Positions 59,315-64,000 of a stretch of 64,000 bases of DNA are shown here, in pieces (position 1 is the first letter of the stretch; the number at the start of each line of letters is the position of its first letter). The stretch comes from Hippasteria phrygiana (lineage: Eukaryota; Echinodermata; Asteroidea; Valvatida; Goniasteridae), in assembly GCA_037893225.1 (NCBI GenBank), contig JAZGUH010000377.1, positions 535,542 through 599,541 on the forward strand, read 5' to 3'. Position numbers and translations under genes: made by a program. The notes under the pieces are model-generated. The model worked only from the letters and a program-made list of their open reading frames with translations. It was not told where the DNA came from and did not search any database.

Positions 59315-60220
59315 GACAGTACGACGTGAGAGTTAAGGATGGATGTTTCTGTTTACGAGAGACAACAGCAGCAAGTGGCTACTACACACAAGTACAGATT
59401 GCAATGTTTTGTTCAAGCAGGAAAATGTGCAAGTTCATGGTGTGGTCCCAGACTGATTATGTTATTGTAGATGTGATGTATAATGAAGAATGGGTAAATA
59501 CAAACATTTCACAGCTGAGAGAATTATATTTCTTACATCTACTGCCAGCCCTTACAGTGCTAGAGGGGATCTACACTTAATCGACTTCAAATGCTGAAAT
59601 GGAATGGATTTCTACAAACAAAAATATAGACAAGATCAAAAAAAGTTATGGTTTGAAGAAAAATTCAGTTTGAAGACATGTTTATCAAGCAAAATAAAAA
59701 CCACTAGTTAAATGTATCCTGTGAGCACAAGTGGAAGTTGGAAAAAAAAGCTTGCACTGTATTTTTGGTGTTTCGTGACTGCAAGTTGAATAACAATTTT
59801 AACTCAATAAAAATCTAGCAGTTTAAATACGCCTCCTATACTTTTAACTATTACTATCCAAACACCAACTCTCACAGTTTGTGTGTGTTTCAATCTGTCA
59901 CTTGATAGGTTTTGATATAATAGGGTAGCTGGCTCCATTTTGGCCTTGGGAACAGTAGGGTTAACATGAACAACTTATTATACCAGAAATATCACTGTTG
60001 CTGCTATGGATTGACCAATGACTGTCACATTCAGGCAGCACCAAATGTATTGTGTCACTCAAGACTATAACATATCCAAATACATACGTGTTCCAATAGT
60101 TCCAGGAAGCCACTGACCTTTCCCTATTCCATCCATGGCATGCCCAATTAACACTATTCCCAACCCCCAGGGTGTGTGAAATTTGTTATTGAAATTGTTG
60201 GATTCAGCACTGTTTGGATT

Positions 60221-60325
60221 AACCCTAACCCTGCCAGACGCAGCACAATGCATATGTGCTGCACTCTCCAGACAAGTCAATTTGACAAACTATGCAATCT
60301 GATGCATCTTGGCAGGGTTAGGGTT
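60221..60325. mobile_element. ~105-bp MITE with telomere-like ends, copy 2
   Basis: Duplicate of 38378-38486 with a 4-bp shorter centre. Same AACCCTAACCCTGCCA ends. Confidence 0.75.
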
Positions 60326-60417
60326 GATTAAGGTGACAATCGCCATATCAGGAGGTTTTGAAACATGACCTACATTATAAATTCATGAGCGAGGTACAGT
60401 GTGCACCACACAAAAAT

Positions 60418-60591
60418 TAGTCTTGGTTCCAAGACGTCTTTAATTAGCGGTGCAACGTAGCACGCACGGGTCAGAGCCGTACAGCACCCTCTACACACGC
60501 ACGTAAAGGCCAATTCGGCCTTGGCATGCATGTGTAGATGGCGCTGTACGGCTCTGACCCATGTGCAATACGTAAGGATGTCTTGGAACTA
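60418..60591. mobile_element. 174-bp MITE, TAGTCTTGGTTCC family, copy 3
   Basis: Duplicate of 38579-38752 carried in the segmental duplication. The CACAAAAAT target duplication is intact at 60409-60417 and 60592-60600. Confidence 0.9.
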
Positions 60592-60715
60592 CACAAAAAT
60601 GTGCAGCCACAAAAGATATATAACAAAGTTCTACATGTAAGTTTCCAGGAAATTTGTACTTTATGTTGGCAAGCAAGATAAAACTCAGTCCTCATCTACG
60701 AACACCCAATCATCA

Positions 60716-61783
60716 TCATCGGACTCTTGTGATAATTTCTTCAGCTGTTAAAGACTCGCGAATCAGTGGAGATTGCAAATTACACAACCCAGCACATACA
60801 GTGACAATGTTGTCCACATTCTTGAGACGTCCTGGAATAACCGTGCTTAAGATCTTGTAACACTTAAGACGTCTGATGGCTCTTTCCACATGTATTCGAA
60901 CATTCGCAAGTCTCCGTGTCCGTGTAACCTCTTCTTCAGGCAGTATGTGGTCCTTGTTGCCAGTGGTGAAAGCTGGGATGGATAATTTCACACCCGGTGG
61001 CAGAATGTCATCAATAATAAATCCCTTATCAGCAAGAATTTCATCACCAGGTTGTAAGTGCTGAATAAATCCTGAACTTTGAGTAATAAATTTGTCACTT
61101 GCACGCCCACCAAATAATTTTGATAAGTACATGACAAAACCGTTAGGTGCAATACAATAAAGTAACTTATACCTGTTGTGATGCTTATAATTTGAATAAG
61201 TCTGAGCACGTTGCTTCAGGTTCTGTGGTCTTTGCACAAATATTTCTGTACAATCTATAATACAAGTGGCTCTGGGATGGTGTTCTAAGAAGCATCGTGG
61301 CCTAATCCTTTTCAGTGTCTCCCTTGAAGGCCAAAATATCAAGTTGTCCCGCAGGAATCTTGCCATGAGCGGAATCCATTCACTGAAAATTTTGCAAGAT
61401 GTCGACTTGGAAACTTTGAATCTTGTTCCCAAGTCAAAAAGCAACAAACCAAGCCTGAGTCGCATCAGCACAAGTAAAAGTTGATTGCACAAAAGCATCT
61501 TGAATTTTGGCAAATTTTGCAAAGTTGACAGGCATCGCACCAAGGCCCAAAATACCTGGATACTCAATCCAGTATAGAACTTGCTTACATCATCACCCAT
61601 ATCAGATGCGGATAATTCTGGAGAGGTGTCGGTCTGAGTTACTTTGGCACGAGTTTTGATGGGGCAACTGTCATCCTTAGTATATTTGTGATCAGCTTTG
61701 CTAAAATCATACCACTGTACTGATGCGTCTTTACATGTACATGTAGTTGCTTGGGAAGCAGACAGAACAGTTTCTTCACCCAC
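60716..61783 (-). pseudogene. DDE_Tnp_4-type transposase, copy 2 (C-terminal frameshift)
   Basis: A 355-codon open frame on the minus strand. Residues ~65-150 form an HTH_Tnp_4-like region (FYTGLSIQVFWALVRCL through TRFKVSKSTSCKIF). The DDE_Tnp_4 catalytic core follows, with D177 (IIDCTEI), D252 (LADKGF) and E300 (HVERAI), all present. An extra T at about 60727 shifts the frame so that the acidic tail seen in copy 1 is lost after AEEIIT. Upstream, an in-frame TAA at 61850-61852 is shared by both copies. A possible acceptor (TTTCATTGCAG) is at 61911, so a further 5' exon is likely, but no THAP-type domain was recognised. The expected role is to cut and paste the element at its ends in the nucleus. 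The catalytic core is intact but the gene is probably inactive. Confidence 0.85.
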
Positions 61784-62136
61784 AGAGGAAGTCTGTGGTT
61801 CATCCCCATGAAAGACATGATCAGATGCAGATTCTTGATCTTGAACTGTTTATTTCAACTTAGCATTCCGTCACATTCTTGGGGCATGTCTCCCAGAAGG
61901 CAGCAGTCTCTGCAATGAAATTAAAACATATCTATTTGAGTTTCTGAAATTCATGTAACACGTAACAACATTCCCCTTGAAAGCTGAAAGGTTTACATGT
62001 AGGTCAAAACATCCCCCATACATACGTACAGATATGACTGATGCTATTTCAATGAAAAGTTACGGCGCTTAGCAGGGTCAAATGTAGACAATAGTGCAAG
62101 CCCATGAGTTGGTCTAATAGTACTGTTAGAGGGCGC

Positions 62137-62380
62137 ACTGTTAATTTACGCGACAGTACTGCACGATCCATTATCAGTCACTATCATCTTGAAATGCTGC
62201 ATTTTTGTCAACAGTAACTTTTTTGTGGATGCAAGTTTATTGTTCCCGTCCGTTAAACCCTTGACACTGAAAGTAATTTACTACAAAAATGCAGGCTGGA
62301 CTTAAATCAGAACATTACTGTATACCAGTAAAGACTAGCCAAACCCCCCTCCACCCTCCACCCCCCCCCCCCCCCCCCCC
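62137..62380. other. Spacer between putative transposon end and satellite
   Basis: Shared with 40298-40545. It ends in a poly-C run preceded by CCCCTCCACCCTCCA. No gene was found. The same spacer precedes both satellite arrays. Confidence 0.6.
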
Positions 62381-64000
62381 CCACGCAACTTAGGCCACAA
62401 TTTAAGGAAATTGTTGGATTTGATGTTGAACGAAATTGCGCACAATCTTGATACTGTTGGAACGAGGGACTCCTCAGCAACATCCAGAACAATCTCCAGC
62501 TCCACAGACCACAGGTTAGCCGAATGATGGCCGAGATAAGCTAGTAGGTTTTTCAAAGAAATTTTTCTCCATTCCCGCATAAGTGCACATGCTATACAAT
62601 GGACTAGCCGAGACAACCACCACGCAACTTGGGCCCCAAATGAGGGCGTTTTTAGATCTGACATTGAACGAAATTGCGGACAATCTTGATATTGATGGAA
62701 AGAGGGACTCCTCAGCAACATCCATACCATTTTCCAGCTCAACAGACTCCAGTTCAGCCGAATGATGGCCGAGATAAGCGAGTATTTTTTTCCAACTGAT
62801 TTTTTCTGCATTCCCGCATGAGTGTACATGCTATACAATGGACTAGCCGAGACCCCAACCACGCAACTTGGGCCCCAAATGAGAGCGTTTTTCGGTCTGA
62901 CATTGAACGAAATTGCGCACAATCTTAATACTGTTGGAAAGAGGGACTACTCAGCAACATCCATACCAATTTCCAGCTCCACAAACGCAAGTTCAGGAGA
63001 ATGATGGCCGAGATCAGCCAGTAGGTTTTTCGAAAGAATTGTCTGCATTTCCGCATAAGTGCACATGCTATACAATGGACTAGCCGAGACCCCCACCACG
63101 CAATTTAGGCCCCACATGAGGGCGTTTTTCGGTCTGACATTGAACGAAATTGCGCATAATCTTGATACTGATGGAAAGAGGGACTCATCAGTAACATTTA
63201 GACTAATCTCCAGCTCCTCAGACTCAAGTTTAGCCAAATGATGGCCGAGATAAGCGAGTAGGTTTTTCAAACAAATTTTTCTCCATTCCCGCATAAGTGC
63301 ACATGCTATACAATGGACTAGCCGAGACCCCAACCACGCAACTTGGGCCCCAAATGAGAGCGTTTTTCGGTCTGACATTGAACGAAATTGCGCACAATCT
63401 TAATACTGTTGGAAAGAGGGACTACTCAGCAACATCCATACCAATTTCCAGCTCCACAAACGCAAGTTCAGGAGAATGATGGCCGAGATCAGCCAGTAGG
63501 TTTTTCGAAAGAATTGTCTGCATTTCCGCATAAGTGCACATGCTATACAATGGACTAGCCGAGACCCCCACCACGCAATTTAGGCCCCACATGAGGGCGT
63601 TTTTCGGTCTGACATTGAACGAAATTGCGCATAATCTTGATACTGATGGAAAGAGGGACTCATCAGTAACATTTAGACTAATCTCCAGCTCCTCAGACTC
63701 AAGTTTAGCCAAATGATGGCCGAGATAAGCGAGTAGGTTTTTCAAACAAATTTTTCTCCATTCCCGCATAAGTGCACATGCTATACAATGGACTAGCCGA
63801 GACCCCCACAACGCAACTTGGGCCCCAAATGAGGGCGTTTTTCGATCTGACATTGAACGAAATTGCGCACAATCTTGATATTGATGGAAAGAGGGACTCC
63901 TCAGCAACATCCAGACCAATCTCCAGCTCCGCAGGCCCAAGTTCAGCCAAATGATGGCCGAGATAAGCGAGTAGTATGTTTCGAACTGATTTTGTCTGCA
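62381..64000. repeat. ~239-bp satellite, second array (runs off the window)
   Basis: Same unit family as 40548-54525. It begins with the same diverged first unit after the same spacer and poly-C run, then follows a different unit order. A 475-bp dimer is repeated from 62822 to 63296 and from 63297 to 63771, almost identically. The array continues past the window end. Confidence 0.95.

Larger units (their letters stand above)
55433..59580 (+). pseudogene. SWIM zinc finger plus YqaJ-type nuclease gene of the transposon, split by an insertion
   Basis: Exon 1 (55433-55481) starts at ATG with an in-frame stop just upstream, encodes MEWIDDVRHWPRLDFQ and ends at a GTAATG donor. Exon 2 starts at 56228 after TTTTCAG and continues the frame as DIYDYYINGP. 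A SWIM-type finger (C-N-C...C-S-H) lies at about 56473-56510. The YqaJ/lambda-exonuclease-like core follows: TRYGQEHE near 57085, SLDG and LEIKCP near 57200-57250, giving the E, D and E-x-K catalytic residues. At 57306 the frame is broken by a ~2.0-kb hAT-like insertion and resumes at 59323 (YYTQVQIAMF motif), ending at 59580. Without the insertion and one target-duplication copy, the pieces sum to 1,386 nt, 461 codons plus stop. The expected role is nuclease or recombination help to the transposase, inferred from family. The gene is inactivated. Confidence 0.85.
54549..62136. mobile_element. ISL2EU-like two-gene DNA transposon, full-length but broken
   Basis: It holds a YqaJ-type nuclease gene on the plus strand and a DDE_Tnp_4-type transposase on the minus strand, converging. 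That pair is characteristic of ISL2EU elements of the PHIS superfamily. The putative ends are GCGCCCTCTA (54549) and its complement (62127-62136). The total is ~7.6 kb, or ~5.6 kb without the nested hAT-like insertion. Both genes are damaged. It is bordered on both sides by the ~239-bp satellite. The termini are provisional because no target duplication was seen. Confidence 0.65.
57370..62525. repeat. Duplicated ~5.1-kb segment, copy 2
   Basis: Counterpart of 35535-40690, differing by scattered substitutions and a few short indels (mostly in homopolymers and an AT-rich stretch near 57860-57900). In this copy the sequence left of the boundary is the native hAT-like end and nuclease exon, so copy 2 preserves the ancestral left side. 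Confidence 0.95.

Noticed and set aside
40751..63954. Repeated 60-codon plus-strand ORFs (MHMLYNGLAETPTTQ...) in every satellite unit
   Set aside because: They recur once per ~239-bp unit, have no splice or promoter context and end at a fixed satellite stop. They are repeat artefacts.

Overview
This is a window of animal nuclear DNA that is almost entirely accessory sequence. It is AT-rich, intron-bearing and crowded with palindromic DNA transposons, satellites, long poly-G/poly-C runs and ACATGT/TGTACA-type microsatellites. With a two-gene transposon carrying a YqaJ nuclease and a foldback element with tandemly repeated arms, this best fits a marine invertebrate, perhaps an echinoderm or another invertebrate deuterostome. 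That placement is inference. No complete host gene is recognisable.

Region by region: 1-7 kb is intergenic DNA with a diverged repeat (partner at 24 kb), a 150-bp tandem duplication and a palindromic element (5.7-6.9 kb). 7.0-7.75 kb is a second palindromic element. 7.76-17.2 kb is one ~9.5-kb foldback element whose inverted arms are arrays of ~228-bp units, with smaller transposons nested inside. 17.76-17.89 kb is a perfect 57-bp hairpin, followed by a 17-copy, 200-bp satellite (17.9-21.2 kb). 21-27 kb holds one exon-like segment (23.0 kb), a tRNA-like sequence and three copies of a ~175-bp MITE. 27.2-32.5 kb is a dense cluster of nested palindromic transposons, several with exact target-site duplications (9 bp Mutator-like, 8 bp hAT-like). 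34.2-35.1 kb is a 47-bp satellite.

The main structure is at 35.5-64 kb. A two-gene DNA transposon resembling the ISL2EU group of the PHIS (PIF/Harbinger, ISL2EU, Spy) superfamily occurs as a full-length but broken copy (about 54.55-62.14 kb) and a 5'-truncated copy (35.5-40.3 kb). One gene (+ strand) encodes a SWIM zinc finger plus YqaJ-type nuclease; the other (- strand, convergent) encodes a DDE_Tnp_4 transposase. The nuclease gene is split by a ~2.0-kb hAT-like insertion with an 8-bp target duplication; removing it restores a 461-codon frame exactly. The same insertion is in the truncated copy, so insertion preceded duplication. The two transposase copies carry different private lesions plus one shared in-frame stop. 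Next to each copy lies a ~239-bp satellite (40.5-54.5 kb, and 62.4 kb to the window end) with nested higher-order repeats of 1,428, 3,826 and 475 bp. Transposon and satellite therefore appear to have been amplified as a linked unit with an offset of about 21.84 kb.

None of the elements here looks autonomous. What is new is likely the linkage of an ISL2EU-like transposon with a higher-order satellite, and the foldback element with satellite-like arms.
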